A stretch of 64,000 nt of DNA from Thysanoteuthis rhombus (GCA_963457665.1 OY735218.1:46224841-46288840), one strand, 5' to 3'. Positions 35,126 to 47,319 are shown, counted from the first letter of the stretch. Numbers and translations are program-made. The notes: a model not told the origin generated them from the sequence alone.

Positions 35126-36229
35126 CGGTTAATTGAAAACAGTGAAGATTTAGTAAAAAAAAAAAATTCTTGGGTATTTTTGACTCACAGGAAGAAGGTC
35201 AAAATCAATACAGAAAAATAATTCCAATATTTTAGAGATATTTTCGTTTTCTCTCTTTTACAATTCTGATATTTACTCTACCTCATTATAGAAGACATAC
35301 AGAAATGAATGCACATACACATAGACTATAAATACTCGGACAGTGTACGTTCCAAAGATTTGAAAGGGCCTAGTCTTTATAGTGTGTGGATATGCGTCAT
35401 ATAAAATAAACTTCTATCCATCTTACGAAACTATGGCGTCAAAGTATTTCAGTTACTTTGCTCTAGTGTTGCCAAATTAGATGATTTATATCCACATTTA
35501 AATCTGTAGCCAATTTAGATATACTGTATCTGAATTTTGGTTTATTGCCAAATTAGTAAATTATTTTTGTTTTTTTACGTCTATATCGATTGCTAATATA
35601 TACATTCACATCTAAATTTGGATCTATGATTTTAGATATTTTCATTTTATTTATTCTTATCAGATTTCTATGGAGAACTGCTGATACAAATGACTCTACA
35701 CCCGACAATGCAATGTCTGGTGTGTTTACACCATTCTGGTTTACAAGATATTTTTATGGGAACACTTTACATTTGGATAGTGGGTGGGGGGATTTAGCAT
35801 TCGTAAGAACGTCCTCGTTTGTTTATTCAGAGCTGATACTTATCTTTGTACAAGAATGATTCTCTCTTTCAGTTTATAATCAGAAAAAAAAAAGATCACA
35901 GCCATTGTTAATACAGATTTTTTTGCTTTCAAAGAAAGAAAAACAAAGATTACTGTTGTCAATTCGTTTTTCACAGTAACATCTGACGGTCACAATGATA
36001 TCGAATTTCTCTTTCTCTCCTTCTCAGCATTATCCTGATAATTCGTTCGTTGACGACATATCTTGCAGCAAATCCATTTTTGGTTTTACATAATCTTCTT
36101 AAGAACCATTCCATGTATATCCTCAAGGCTTCATTCGATAGAATCTCGCTCACTAATACGTGATGTTATTACGTGCTCTATTCTTTTTTGCAATGCACAC
36201 GAGCTTTGGTGGTCAGAAATGCGCTCAAA
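35126..36229. other. AT-rich stretch with no recognised gene
   Basis: Nothing recognised, apart from the 5' margin of the next family copy. Confidence 0.45.
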
Positions 36230-36715
36230 CAAGAATGGCTGTTGTCATAGCTTCCAATATGTATGGAAACAGGTCTGGTGAATCAGTCAATAGAAAACGT
36301 TTTCAGCAGCATGCCGTATTGGAGTGATCAATACTAAATTTGGAAAAAGGGTCGATCAATGATTAAATTATAATCTCTTGTCTCGTGTTGGCCAGTGATC
36401 ATTAACAAAACCAAATTTAAAAGATCAAAACAAGAATGAATACAGCAGGGCACAAAGTAATATAAACGTATATTGTAAGTTGATCCCCCTCTAAAAACCT
36501 ATCTAGGAGCAGACATTAACATTGAATATTTTCTATACATAATAAGGAGTAAATGCATAAAATTTCCTGCCCTTTAGCTCCATTGGTGAGACCTGTACTT
36601 GTGTGGCATACATACATAGCCAGATAACCACCCAACCAAACATACCCACTGAAAACCTGGATAAGATCTATATTGACACTCTGAAAGAGTTATGATTGAC
36701 GGTTTCTGATATCTT
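36230..36715 (+). repeat. Dispersed ~480-bp family, copy P6
   Basis: ACAGGTCTGGTGAATCAGTC near 36,270, GGTCGATCAATGATTAAAT near 36,349, GGCCAGTGATCATTAAC near 36,400, ACATAATAAGGAGTAAATGC near 36,536, CATACATACATAGCCAGATA near 36,608 and GATTGACGGTTTCTGATAT near 36,692 follow the family order. Confidence 0.7.
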
Positions 36716-37284
36716 CTTTCCCTTTGACAGATTCGTGGTCACGTGACTGTGAAATTATTCTGTTTGTCACACTCTATTTTAGTTTCTATGTAAACTCTCA
36801 TTCTTATTCAGAAGAAAAAAGTGATCGAATGAAGGAGAAATGAATGAAATAGCTTCATGGATGGAAGACCAGAAAGGAGAAACGGGTCATACAAGGGTTT
36901 CAAAAGACTAAATTCACTAGAAGAGCGTGGCTTTATTTTGCATTATTAGCCTTAAAACGAAACTAACGTGCAGCTGTAGACAAATAAACGGTATCGGATC
37001 TCAACCCCTAAATAGATAATCGTGGGTATATAAGCTTTTTGTATTTCATTCGAGTCTAATGAATCAACCATTGATAGATTACACCGAGCGTAGGCACTTT
37101 CATATTTTACTGATACCTGTAAAAATGAGAGGATTATTTATAATTGGATCTGCACTTCTGAATAAGATTCCTGTAGGTATTTATCTACCTCCACAAGAGG
37201 GTGGACTGTGACACAGGTTAGAGTTTAACTTCAGAGTTCACAGAGGATAAGTGTGGGCAAAATCAGAAATAGTTTAACCCTTGC

Positions 37285-37375
37285 AACATTGACAAGGCAA
37301 CCTATGACCCTGCCATTTTGGTGCGATTGGATGTGTTGTCCCTATACACCCGAAGTTGGGCATAGTTTACTAGTG
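37285..37375 (+). pseudogene. Possible Penelope-like reverse transcriptase motif A fragment
   Basis: One frame reads KATYDPAILVRLDVLSLYTR, resembling the ILVTLDVSSLYTNIP segment that carries the first catalytic Asp in Penelope-like and related reverse transcriptases. The frame stops soon after and no second motif was found, so chance similarity is possible. Confidence 0.35.
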
Positions 37376-38869
37376 TAGCCAATGTTTTTCGCATTAAATT
37401 TAGCGCATCCTTTGTTTTAGCATGGCGAAAGAAGCACATGTGTGCTTGAACAGTTGGGCCACTTTTTGACCATTTTTGGCATCATTTTGATGTTCTTTTG
37501 GCCACTTAGTACATTTTTCTTCTGTTATTTTCTTATTTAGTGCTTTTTAGTGCATTTTGGTTGACTAACTCGCTGGTAAATATTACTTGAATTGGTAGGG
37601 CTGTACAAGGTAGGTTTGGCAGGAATTTTGGATTTAGTGGTTAGCTTGATAAATCGCTACTTGCCAAATATATTTGTAGAATTACAACGTAAAAAAATTC
37701 TTACTGCTCCTCCCCGTATTTAGACATACTATACAGATAAAATTTTGGTTTAAAATATCTTTCTATGATATTTGAAGTGGGGGATTTCTCCCGAAGAAAA
37801 CCGAACGAGTGACAATGTGTCTCTCAATTATTGTTTTCGTTATATCGAATTTTCCACTTTCTTTTTTCTGGTGACTCATCACTGCTATTTTGAGAAACAT
37901 TCATAATTTATTTTCGATTTTTTTTCATGATTTTTTGTTTTTCTATTCCATATATTTTTTCGGAGTTTATGTTTGGCAATTATTCTCTGAGGAATGTATA
38001 ACAGAAAATAGAGATCAATGCTGATAACAGCAGGGATTATAGTTTTGTGGAGACTGAGACAAAGAATTGTGAGACACTGAATTATGTGATAGACAGGAGA
38101 CAACTCAAGGCTTCGGATGAATACGTTGTGTTTTTTTATTGAAAAAAAAGAAGTAGAATGAGAAGATGGTGCTTTGTTTCAGATGCAAGAGATTTGATTG
38201 ATCTTTCATATGATTTGGAACATTTCACACATCGTATTCTTTCACAGTTTGGGAATTCCAGCCGTGTTATATTGATATCATTGGTAATTGATATCGCCCC
38301 CACTCAAGGGAAACACAGACAAAAGCAAAACAAAAACAAAAAGACCACAAGTTGATACTTTCAAATTAAACAAATTCCAAGCAATTCCGACACCCTTGGG
38401 CTATTTCTGCTAGACTGATCTAAATTCCCACCGATATAAAATAAATAAAATCTGTCTTCAATCACTTTAGAAACTTTGAATAGATTCGTTCAATTGCCGC
38501 TGAGGAAAATAAATTACATTTGCTAATTGAAAAAATATTTAATTATTTCCACCTGAAATATTTTTAGAATATTACTGTGCTCTAAGGGAGAGAGTTCAGT
38601 GACAAAATTCCTGAGAGCAAAATGCAGTTTTCGGTCCTTGGAAATATATGATGACCTTGGCTGTTTCTCAAACGAATTTCGTGAATTTTTATGCATGAAT
38701 TAAGTGTAAAATACGGAATTTGTTTAAAAGTGGCCTCGTTTATTCAGTGACCTTTGAGATTCATGGTATGAAGGAAATCTCACTAATTCGTCTTCGACAT
38801 ATTTTTTGTTTTATTTAGTCCTTAGAGTTTCTTCTTCCTGACCTATTACCACTCATAGTATCAATATTA
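37376..38869. other. AT-rich stretch with no recognised gene
   Basis: Nothing recognised. Confidence 0.5.
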
Positions 38870-38965
38870 ATTCACTAAGTGAGGTACAATATTTAGTGAG
38901 TTTAGTTTATTTGTTCAGGAGGGTAGATGGTGGTGGCGAGTGAATGGTGCATACGAAGATTGTAT
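38870..38965 (+). repeat. Short dispersed repeat, copy 1
   Basis: GTGAGTTTAGTTTATTTGTTCAGGAGG-like sequence followed by GAAGATTGT matches 43,705-43,775 in order. Confidence 0.4.
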
Positions 38966-40249
38966 TTCATAAAATCTTTAGGTAAGGGGATGGGCATGCA
39001 TAACTTGAAAATTAGCATTCAAAATCAAACCAATTTATCCGAACTCTATCGTCTGTTTCATCATCGATTTATTTGAACTTATTTTCTTTCATCTTATTTT
39101 CAATCGCTTTTCATCGCAACTACCAGAACCATCTATCTACATCAATGAGTCAACAATGAAAATTGGAAATGAATGATAAGCTCTCAGTGAGAGTCGCTCT
39201 CACATGCCTGCTGACTTGTTTTCTCTTCTAACTGCTTCACGCTTTCTGCTACAAGAGCTTTCACGCCTAGAAGAAAATCAAATGTAATCTATAAACCTAA
39301 AATTTTGATTCTTCCTCCATCTTTCTACGCCGTAATTGTTATTGTGCTTTTTTTTTCTTTCTACATAAAGTAATTGTTTTCGTAGTAAAATTATTAGGTT
39401 TTAATTTTTGTTAATGAAGTATTATCAATTTTTGACTAAGTTTTCTTTTTCATCGCTCATCTTTATTTTGAATCCAAGGCGTTGACTTATTGTGGTAGAC
39501 TGACGAACTGAGTAGTTGTGATAAGCAGCAACTATAATCATGATGAGAAAATACTTGTAAAATGATTGATATAGAAGTACAAATTTCAAATTTTGCCATT
39601 GTTGTATAGCAATTAATAAGGTTACAAAATCGAATACTACAAATATCCCCAAAAGACGACACTATTCGAAATATTTAGCCAGACACTTGCTGATCAGGTA
39701 GGAAAAAACTTGGTAGAAGCTGGTTAACGGATATTACGTTGCCAGAGATTCCAAAGACTCAGTACATGATGAATGATGCCTCTTAATGGAAGAAAAAAAA
39801 AGCAGTCAACATCACCGAAATCATACACAACAAAGCAGAAGTAATCGAACAGGTGGAACTATCAAATCTGAATTCAACACAAAGATGAAAAAAATATCAG
39901 CTCAAAGAGAGGAGACAATAGAACAAACGACAAAAAGAAAAAAAATGGAGAAGGGAAGAATAGAAACACTACCGTCTCCCAAATAACAGTAAACAACAAT
40001 CTCTCTCATTTCCCGTCTCTATTCAGAACGGATTACCAAGGTGGAATAAAACAAGAACAGTTTTCTGCATAAACACTCGGAACTTTCAAGAACTTGAATT
40101 CATACCAACCCCTAAAATATGCAATTTGATATTTTGTCAAAAACATAACTATAATTCACAAACTGAACATTCCAGTATTTTATTCAAGTATTCTAATGTG
40201 TGCACATCTATACAAAGTTTGTCCTCAAAGTTTGTAAATACCCATAATT
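38966..40249. other. AT-rich stretch with no recognised gene
   Basis: A 66-codon Lys/Arg/Glu-rich reading at 39,786-39,986 is low complexity and not convincing. Confidence 0.45.
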
Positions 40250-40560
40250 AGCGACCCCAGGCCCCAGCTTGGTCGATGACGCTTCAGTCCCTTTTAATCA
40301 GTCCCTTAAAAACTTCACATATTCATCCAAGCGTCACTTCCACCTTTCAGAAGAGTCTACAAAGACCTATTTCGGGATTGCCATCAGCTGGCTCATCGCA
40401 TTCCCTTTGTGTCTACAGTGTGAAATCTCTTTGGGAAAACCAGAAGACACAGGGAGCTAAATTTTGACTGTAGGGGGGGGGGAAACTGACAAACCTTGCT
40501 GGTGGTCGATGGCGACTGGGTTACCTTATGGGGGAGGTTCTGTTCATGTAATACTTATAA
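40250..40560. other. GC-richer island, unidentified
   Basis: Two overlapping short open readings (40,269-40,460 and 40,276-40,467) and a run of about 10 G occur in an otherwise AT-rich neighbourhood. CTTGGTCGATGACGC near 40,269 and CTGGTGGTCGATGGCGAC near 40,500 resemble each other. It may be an inserted element; I cannot name it. Confidence 0.35.
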
Positions 40561-40583
40561 GATTTAATCTGATTGATCATCAA

Positions 40584-40627
40584 GTTACATAAAGGTTACG
40601 TGAAGGCTACATAAAAGTCACGCAAAT
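40584..40627. repeat. 11-bp tandem repeat, four units
   Basis: GTTACATAAAG, GTTACGTGAAG, GCTACATAAAA and GTCACGCAAAT lie end to end. Confidence 0.7.
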
Positions 40628-40762
40628 GGTTTCAAAGATATCCGTAATAGCTTGATACATTCCGGATAAACCTTGTATGAACCCACATTATTGCTTGGAT
40701 ATTTAGCGATAAAAAGAGACACAGATCATGTATATACATACACTGATTCTTTCCTTGATCAA

Positions 40763-40766
<4 letters not shown>

Positions 40767-40823
<57 letters not shown>
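40767..40823. repeat. (TA)n microsatellite
   Basis: About 55 bp of TA. Confidence 0.95.
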
Positions 40824-41121
40824 CAAGCTAAAGTATCCGACCTATTATTTTTACAACTGCAAGATCCCTTTAGAATATGCAAAAAAAAAAAACAAAACAA
40901 TTACTGACTGAATACAGTTTTCTCTCTTTCTGTCTTTTTATTTATATCTAAAAGACTCTTGTCTGATTCCTTTCCGGAGTGGTGGCATGATTCCCACCGA
41001 TTCCAATGTTCAGTGTTCAAGTCGTGATTGATACTCTGATCTTGAATGATGGTCTTTAAAGTAGCCATTTTCACTGCAGCTCTTTTTTAGCCCATTTCCT
41101 GAGTAATCTCAGTTTATTGTG

Positions 41122-41193
41122 TATATATATATATATATGTACACACACACACACACACACATATATATGTATATATATATATATATATATATA
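41122..41193. repeat. (TA)n(CA)n(TA)n microsatellite
   Basis: TA, CA and TA runs in succession. Confidence 0.95.
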
Positions 41194-41209
41194 AACATAG
41201 ATAAATAGA

Positions 41210-41590
41210 TGAGTTATTCAATGGAAACCATCATGTGACATATGTTGTCTTGCAGTATTCGGTGTTGGCATGATCAATTGAAAAGTTGGAAAAAAAGGCG
41301 ATCAATTCATATGTTTCTTTTCCAGCATTTTGTTGAACTTGATCACTAAAAATGATTGAATTTAAAAATAAAAGCGTGAATTCATGTCGGACAAGTCAAG
41401 ATATTAATTTACCAGGAGTGTGGTATTAGAGAAATAAGAGAGGTTTTTTCTACACACAATAAGGACTAAATATAGCTGTCTTACTCGACTTAATGCACAT
41501 ATACAAAGCCAGTCAGTCAGACAGACTAACTTGAACACTGGAGAAAGCCATGTTGACTGTTTCCCTTTCAGATACATTGATTGAAAATAT
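41210..41590 (+). repeat. Dispersed ~480-bp family, copy P7
   Basis: CATGATCAATTGAAAAGTTGG near 41,269, AAGGCGATCAATTCATATG near 41,295, CACACAATAAGGACTAAATA near 41,452 and AGACTAACTTGAACACTGG near 41,524 follow the family order and begin just after the microsatellite. Confidence 0.65.
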
Positions 41591-42594
41591 ACATGACGAT
41601 TCTTTGCATTTTAAGAAATTTCTTGGCAACCAGTTCATCCCTATTCTAATAAAATCTACACAATCTATCAATCTATCTGGCGTAATTCTCATATCATCAA
41701 ATAAATGGATGTAGTTTACAGAACAAAGTTTTTTATAGACATTTCCAACATCTGAGAAAATCTATAAAGGGCTATAATATCAAAAAAAGAACAAGGAAAA
41801 ACGAAAAAACAAAATACTAGCCACAAAGGAAGACAGAAATAAAGATAAATTAAAGAGTCATTATTTACAGCAATGAGGGTGATGAAAGTTTCTGGGTCTG
41901 ACACATAATGGCAAAACATTTCACCAAATAGTTTTTCTTCCTGTGATCTGCGAGATTTGGTCTGCTAATTTTATATTGGGGATTAAGTTCAGGAAGCACA
42001 TTCTATCCTGGAAATGAAAACTGCAAAATAATGTCTTGGGAATACAAAGGATAACACAGCTGCAAAAAGAACCCTAGTCTCTTTTAGAATCGTTAATTTG
42101 AAAGTCAATGCCGTTTTTTGCTGAGTTGGCGGGTTTTATTCAAGTTTTTCCTCTTTGTCCTTATTTATCAAACGTGACATATATTTGTGAAGTATGAATC
42201 TATTGATATTAATAAAGAAACCCAGATAGACAGACGGACACAATAACCAAGAAACAAATTTACAGACGAATAATGATTTTTCTCACTATCGATAATACAG
42301 AATTCATGCAAATCTTTTGGAAAACCTAAATGGTGTGGAGCTAAGGAGCAATAACTGTTAATCTTCTCAAGGGAAAGCCAGCTAGACCAATTTAAAACCT
42401 GAAAAAAAAAAACTTTATTTACAATTTTGGTCGATTGTTTGGAAATATTTCGTAAGTGTCGTGATACACAGTTTGGAAAGCCCTGCCCCAAATATTGTGT
42501 AAATTTGATGGCTTTGGTCACATATCAAGTATCGTATGTACACTTCGTATATAGTTTTCAAACCAAAATAAATCTTTTAAACGTTGCATCGTCA
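41591..42594. other. AT-rich stretch with no recognised gene
   Basis: A 117-codon minus reading at 42,168-42,521 has no recognised domain. Confidence 0.4.
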
Positions 42595-43455
42595 GGAAAA
42601 TTCAACAAAACTGGCTGTTCAGTTGTTGATGGACCTCATTTCATTTGGTCATAGAATGGAGTGTGAAATAAACGTCAAACAAGGGAAAGGTTTCCTTAGA
42701 TTGGATGTTCAGGGGTTGATAGCTTTCATTTCGTTTGGACGTAGTATGAAGGGAAAAAAGTTAGTCGAACAAATATGCGGCTTGTTCAGTGTTTGATTGA
42801 TAGCCCAACTTCATTTAGACGTTGAATAGACTGTGAAATGGAAGTCAAACAAGGGATAGGTTTTCTTTGATCGAATATTCACTTGTTGACAGCGTTCATT
42901 TTGTTTGGAGTTAGAATTATGTGTAAAATAGATGTTGAATATTGGGGATGGTTTAGCCTTCACCCGATTTGGATGAACAATGGAGGGAGGAAGGTAGGTC
43001 AGAGGGAAAGGTTTTCTTTCGATCAAATATCCAGTGGTTGATAGTCACTTGGACGATGTGCGGAGGGGAGAAGATTAGTTTAATATTGGGAAGGCTTCCT
43101 TGGATTGAATGTCTATGGGTTGATAGCCCCCACTTAATTTGGACGTAGTATGTAGTGTGAAATAGAAATCTGGCAAGTGAAAGGTTTGCTTAGACAGGAT
43201 GCTTAGTGGTTGTTACCCTTCTCTTCATTTGGACGTAGCATAGAGGGTGAGATAGATAACAAGCAAGGAGAAGGTCTGAGAACCTCAGACCATTCGATTT
43301 TCATTCGAATGTAGTATAGAAAATATGGGAAGGTAAACGAAGGGAAGGTCCCCAGAGATCGAATGTTCAGTGGTTGATAGTTTTCACTTTGTTTGATCGT
43401 AGAATGGAGTGTGAAACAGAAGTCAAAGAGTAAAGTTTCTTTAGATGAATAAGAG
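42595..43455. repeat. ~85-bp minisatellite, about 10 units
   Basis: The unit runs approximately GTTCAGTGGTTGATAGC, TTTCATTTCATTTGGACGTA, GTATGGAGTGTGAAATAGAA, GTCAAACAAGGGAAAGGTTT, CCTTAGATTGAAT. Unit landmarks fall near 42,624, 42,716, 42,796, 42,893, 42,965, 43,036, 43,117, 43,207, 43,287 and 43,372. Units are diverged and some shortened. Open readings across it on both strands are by-products. Confidence 0.9.
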
Positions 43456-43704
43456 TAAAGCTTGGCATATCGCACCAGAGCCCCGGAATTTTGAAAGGCT
43501 GAGAACCACCCTCAGTTAGTCCTCATCGGATGGTTCACTAATTGCACTCATGCATTTCCTGACCAACTCCACATCAGTGCATTGTTTACTTACTCGGTCA
43601 CCAGTTTCGTCACCAACTTCCTAGATTAATCACGTCACACGAGCAGTCTTTGATCACCTCAGTCATTATCTCATTACGTTGTTGAATATATCAAACCGTC
43701 TTAA

Positions 43705-43775
43705 TTGATATTTACTAAGTTTAACTTATTCGTTCAGAAAGCAGGTAATCGGAGATAAGAAGATTGTGCCAAACA
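43705..43775 (+). repeat. Short dispersed repeat, copy 2
   Basis: ACTAAGTTTAACTTATTCGTTCAG and AGAAGATTGTGCC-like sequences match copy 1 at 38.9 kb. Confidence 0.4.
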
Positions 43776-44418
43776 ATAAAACGGGAAAAACATGCCTATC
43801 TTGGATATCAGAATTAAAGATCCTGGCTTTTTAGGTTAAAAAAAAACAAAGAACAAAAAAAAAACAATTATGTAATCCACCAAAGAGGTCTTCGCTACAC
43901 CTTTACCGCTTCAACAGCATAAAAAACTCCCCAATATTGCATTATATTAATGTTGAATGCAGAACAAAATACTTTCGCTACAAGCGTGTTATTGGAATGT
44001 TCAGCCGAGCAAGACTTTGAATATTGAATAGCATTACATTATGTTTTTATGGAATTAAAACTTCTCACTATTATTTTATTTCAGCAGCAATATAAAACGG
44101 CATTATGCCTTAAATTTTGCAATAATTTATTGCTTAAACGATGGGTACGTATGCTAATGATAAAAAGCGACTCTATATTGAATAAAACATGATATTGAAG
44201 AATGGTTATCGCTTCAAATGCGTTAAACAGTATTTTTTACAATAAAAAAATAAAGCCATGGATTTGATCTCAAAGAGACCGTGATCGCCATCCATACTGG
44301 GTTTCACCGATGAATTGTTCTATTAATTGTTCCCCCCACCAAAAAAAAACAGAAAAAAAAACAAACCAAAAACAAAAACTGACTACTTAGTTTACATCAG
44401 CTTTCGAATGATTCTGAA
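43776..44418. other. AT-rich stretch with A-rich runs
   Basis: Several A-rich runs such as AAAACAAACCAAAAACAAAA occur near 44,340-44,380. No gene was recognised. Confidence 0.5.
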
Positions 44419-44483
<65 letters not shown>

Positions 44484-44484
44484 C
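44419..44484. repeat. (ATCT)n microsatellite
   Basis: About 16 perfect tetranucleotide units. Confidence 0.97.
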
Positions 44485-44716
44485 ATTGTTGGAGTCAGAG
44501 GACTAAAAATTCAATCAATTACACCCCATCTTTCGAAAAATATTGAGTTTCCCAAATTGAGTTCTCAATAAAGGATCGATTTACAATGTAACTTTATACT
44601 AAATTGCTTCCTTAGTCTGTGTCTGCTTTTTGTCACGTTTTTGCTTTTGCTTTTGCGAAAAAAAACTAATGTCGTTTTTGCAGCAGACAGTTATAGTGAC
44701 AACGCACACCCTTTAA

Positions 44717-44718
<2 letters not shown>

Positions 44719-44757
<39 letters not shown>
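44719..44757. repeat. (TC)n microsatellite
   Basis: About 38 bp of TC. Confidence 0.95.
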
Positions 44758-44760
<3 letters not shown>

Positions 44761-45047
44761 TCTATACCCTAGTTTCATGTGCCTCCTGCTACCCTGACTT
44801 CCGATGACTCAGCTTAATATATTATCATCATCATTTTCGTTTCTGGGAATGTTCGAAGATTTTCCCAAACAAAGTGATGATAATTGCATCTTCGCTTTAC
44901 GCTCTTCTGGTTCAAAAATTTTTGGGGGGTAAAATTGTATTTTTGGATATCGGGGGAAACCTGCGAGTTATTATGAAATGAATCATTGTAGTCCAACAAA
45001 TGGCTTCACCAATCAGCCAAGTATGGTACAGATTTTCCTCTTTGCTC

Positions 45048-45049
<2 letters not shown>

Positions 45050-45098
<49 letters not shown>
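45050..45098. repeat. (GT)n microsatellite
   Basis: About 45 bp of GT. Confidence 0.95.
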
Positions 45099-45099
<1 letters not shown>

Positions 45100-45754
45100 C
45101 TTCGGGTTTCTTGGTCACATTTTGGGGGCTACATCCTTAGGAAATTGAATGACTGTACCACTAGGCATCAGATAAAACAGTGCTTTTTGGGGTTTCCTTG
45201 GTCATTTGGGACCAACAGAGTTGAAATTTAGTGCAGGTATTTTCTAGATAAACTTAAATAAAAGTTTGTTTTTTAAGATAAATTTGATAAATTCTCAAAA
45301 TGGTTAGTTCTGATACATACGCTACCGTGATTTATTTATGCGGACTACAGATATTTCAAATATTTTTGCTCATCAATTGTTGGGATAAAGTCTTGTATTA
45401 CATACTGAAAGCTGTTACGAGCAACGTTCTCTTATGCATCTGCTGTTCCAACCGTCATGTCGTAAGAGCAATGGTCGATAAAGGAATGGGGCTGTAATGG
45501 GCACAAGCTGCACCATTAAACTTAGGTAAGACACTGACTTTGCGCCCCCCTCATACACTTTTCGTCGTCATCATCTGTTTAGCGTTTACATTACCAGATT
45601 TTTCTATCATGGGTGTCACTGAGCCAAAACTGTCTGGACTTATCTAAGTTATTACGCCATTTTATTCTTTTGCAGGCAACAGTTTCGAATATGATCTCTG
45701 GATATCCACATTGTAAATCGTGATATCCAGCAATTGTCAGACATTCACAAAAAT
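45099..45754. other. AT-rich stretch with no recognised gene
   Basis: Nothing recognised before the LINE scrap that follows. Confidence 0.5.
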
Positions 45755-45860
45755 CATGTTCAGCATCACATGGAGAGATCACAAGACATCACTTTCTATA
45801 AGAAAAAAAAAACCCAGAGATTTCGAAAGAATAATAAAAATTCAAATGGCAATGTGCTTA
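45755..45860 (+). pseudogene. LINE C-terminal scrap
   Basis: The frame reads MFSITWRDHKTSLSIRKK and, after a small disruption, IIKIQMAM, matching the TWRDxK...IRKK...KWQWAG blocks of the LINE at 16.7 kb. About 100 bp survive. Confidence 0.7.
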
Positions 45861-45934
45861 GCATTGTGCAAGACTGGCCTTGTATTTAAATACTCAATTA
45901 TGGAAATTTTATCCAAAATATTTACGTATGCATT

Positions 45935-46369
45935 AGATTAGAGCATTTCCGCTCCCGGGCTATCTTCCCTTGAGAGCCTTCAGGCTCAAGCCAACTCACC
46001 CTTATGGATAATCCATCATGGGATTGAAGGCTCTAGAAAATATGACTCCCAAGGGTTCATGCCTTTTTCGGAATTCAGGGACGTTAAAGTGAAAACGTTG
46101 ATTGAAATCGGAATTCGACGATTAACGAGAATTTTTTTGAATGCTATAAAATGAACCCACGTGCATCATAGGAATCTCAAGGAAAATAAAATAAATATTC
46201 TGAAAGGTGGTCTTTAAGAATCAAACTTTTGCCGCGGAACAGAGATTCAGAGGAATTAAGTGAGCAAAACAATAGATGATATCCTTTGTGGAGTGCAACA
46301 CGCCGTTGACTTTTTGAATACAGTTATGGTTATGTTGGCATACGATTGATTATTCAATGTCGAAACTGA
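45935..46369. other. Unidentified stretch with an inverted repeat
   Basis: GAGAGCCTTCAGGCTC (about 45,973) contains the palindrome AGCCTTCAGGCT, and its AGAGCCTTC part is complementary to GAAGGCTCT about 46,026. It lies directly upstream of the Penelope-like remnant and could be part of its 5' region, but I see no hammerhead core in it. Confidence 0.35.
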
Positions 46370-47064
46370 TTCAGCAAAACTATGATTAATTTAGATTTTA
46401 CACCAGCTTCGAAATCACCTAAATATCAAATTAGCCCTACCTGCAAACAAAATCATTGAAATATGGGTACTTATAACGAACTAATGTTCTCTTAACATCA
46501 ACAAGAATGTCTAGAAACAAAATTTCGGCTTACTGATGGGTCCCCTATAAGTGGTGTTGGATTGTCTTTTCCTATAATTTCTTACGTATCATACCTGAAA
46601 CAGTTTCCTATTTTAACTACATTGACAGTGCCTTAATACTATACCTCCATCACGCAGATCTAAACAACTCAGTAACGAAACACAATAGAACCCTCTATCA
46701 GATTCATGCAACAAAAGGGTTCCAATAATCGCTTACCTTTTCTTGACATCTAATTATACAGAACAGTAACATCAAACTACAATCAAGAAAGACCAATTTT
46801 TACCCCCCTCACACCAAAAATGGAATCAGGAATAAGATTCCACCAAAATATGTAGCCCATAATACCCCGGGAGGTAATGAATACATCGAATACAACGTAA
46901 GATGAAAGGCAGATAAAATATTCACGACTAAAAGTGAACAAAATAAAAAAGATACCAGCAGCACGATTAGGAGCATCATATTACACATGGATTCAACCAT
47001 CGTCGACCTCAGCTCCAACCTGAGCTAATTGAATACTGTCACCATCACCTCGACAATCATCAAA

Positions 47065-47102
47065 GCATAAATGCCAGCTCCGGGCAGAGCTGGCATTTAT
47101 GC
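47065..47102. repeat. Perfect 16-bp inverted repeat (hairpin)
   Basis: GCATAAATGCCAGCTC (47,065-47,080) and its exact complement (47,087-47,102) flank the 6-base loop CGGGCA. The right arm encodes the AGIY motif, so the left arm looks like an inverted micro-duplication of it. Confidence 0.9.
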
Positions 47103-47319
47103 AATACAATGCAAGGATTGTGACAAGATCTGCGTAGATGACATCGAGACCTCTCGAAAAAAGAATATTAAAGAACAAAAGAACCTTGAAGTAGACAAAG
47201 AGACGAATTCCCTGTTCGAAAACAGAAACACACAACTTTCAAAAATCCAACCTCATCAAAAATGTACACAACTCCTCGACAAGCAAATGCATCGAGGCAG
47301 CCCTTATATCCGGATGTAA
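47071..47319 (+). pseudogene. GIY-YIG endonuclease remnant of the Penelope-like element
   Basis: The 82-codon reading contains AGIYAIQCKDCDKI (47,089-47,130), corresponding to the GIY...C-x2-C start of the domain. The YIG half is degraded to CVDDIETSRKKNIKEQK where YVGET.RS...RIKEHK is usual. It ends SPYIRM, like the C-terminus of these proteins. Loss of the YIG motif implies an inactive nuclease. The apparent start codon lies inside a hairpin and is not a real start. Confidence 0.75.

Noticed and set aside
44826-44840. A LINE tail at a short ATC run
   Set aside because: Only about four units, and no LINE coding or 3' sequence adjoins it.
47071-47319. A host GIY-YIG nuclease gene
   Set aside because: The start codon lies in a hairpin, the YIG half is degraded, and broken Penelope-type RT motifs precede it on the same strand, so it is a retroelement remnant.
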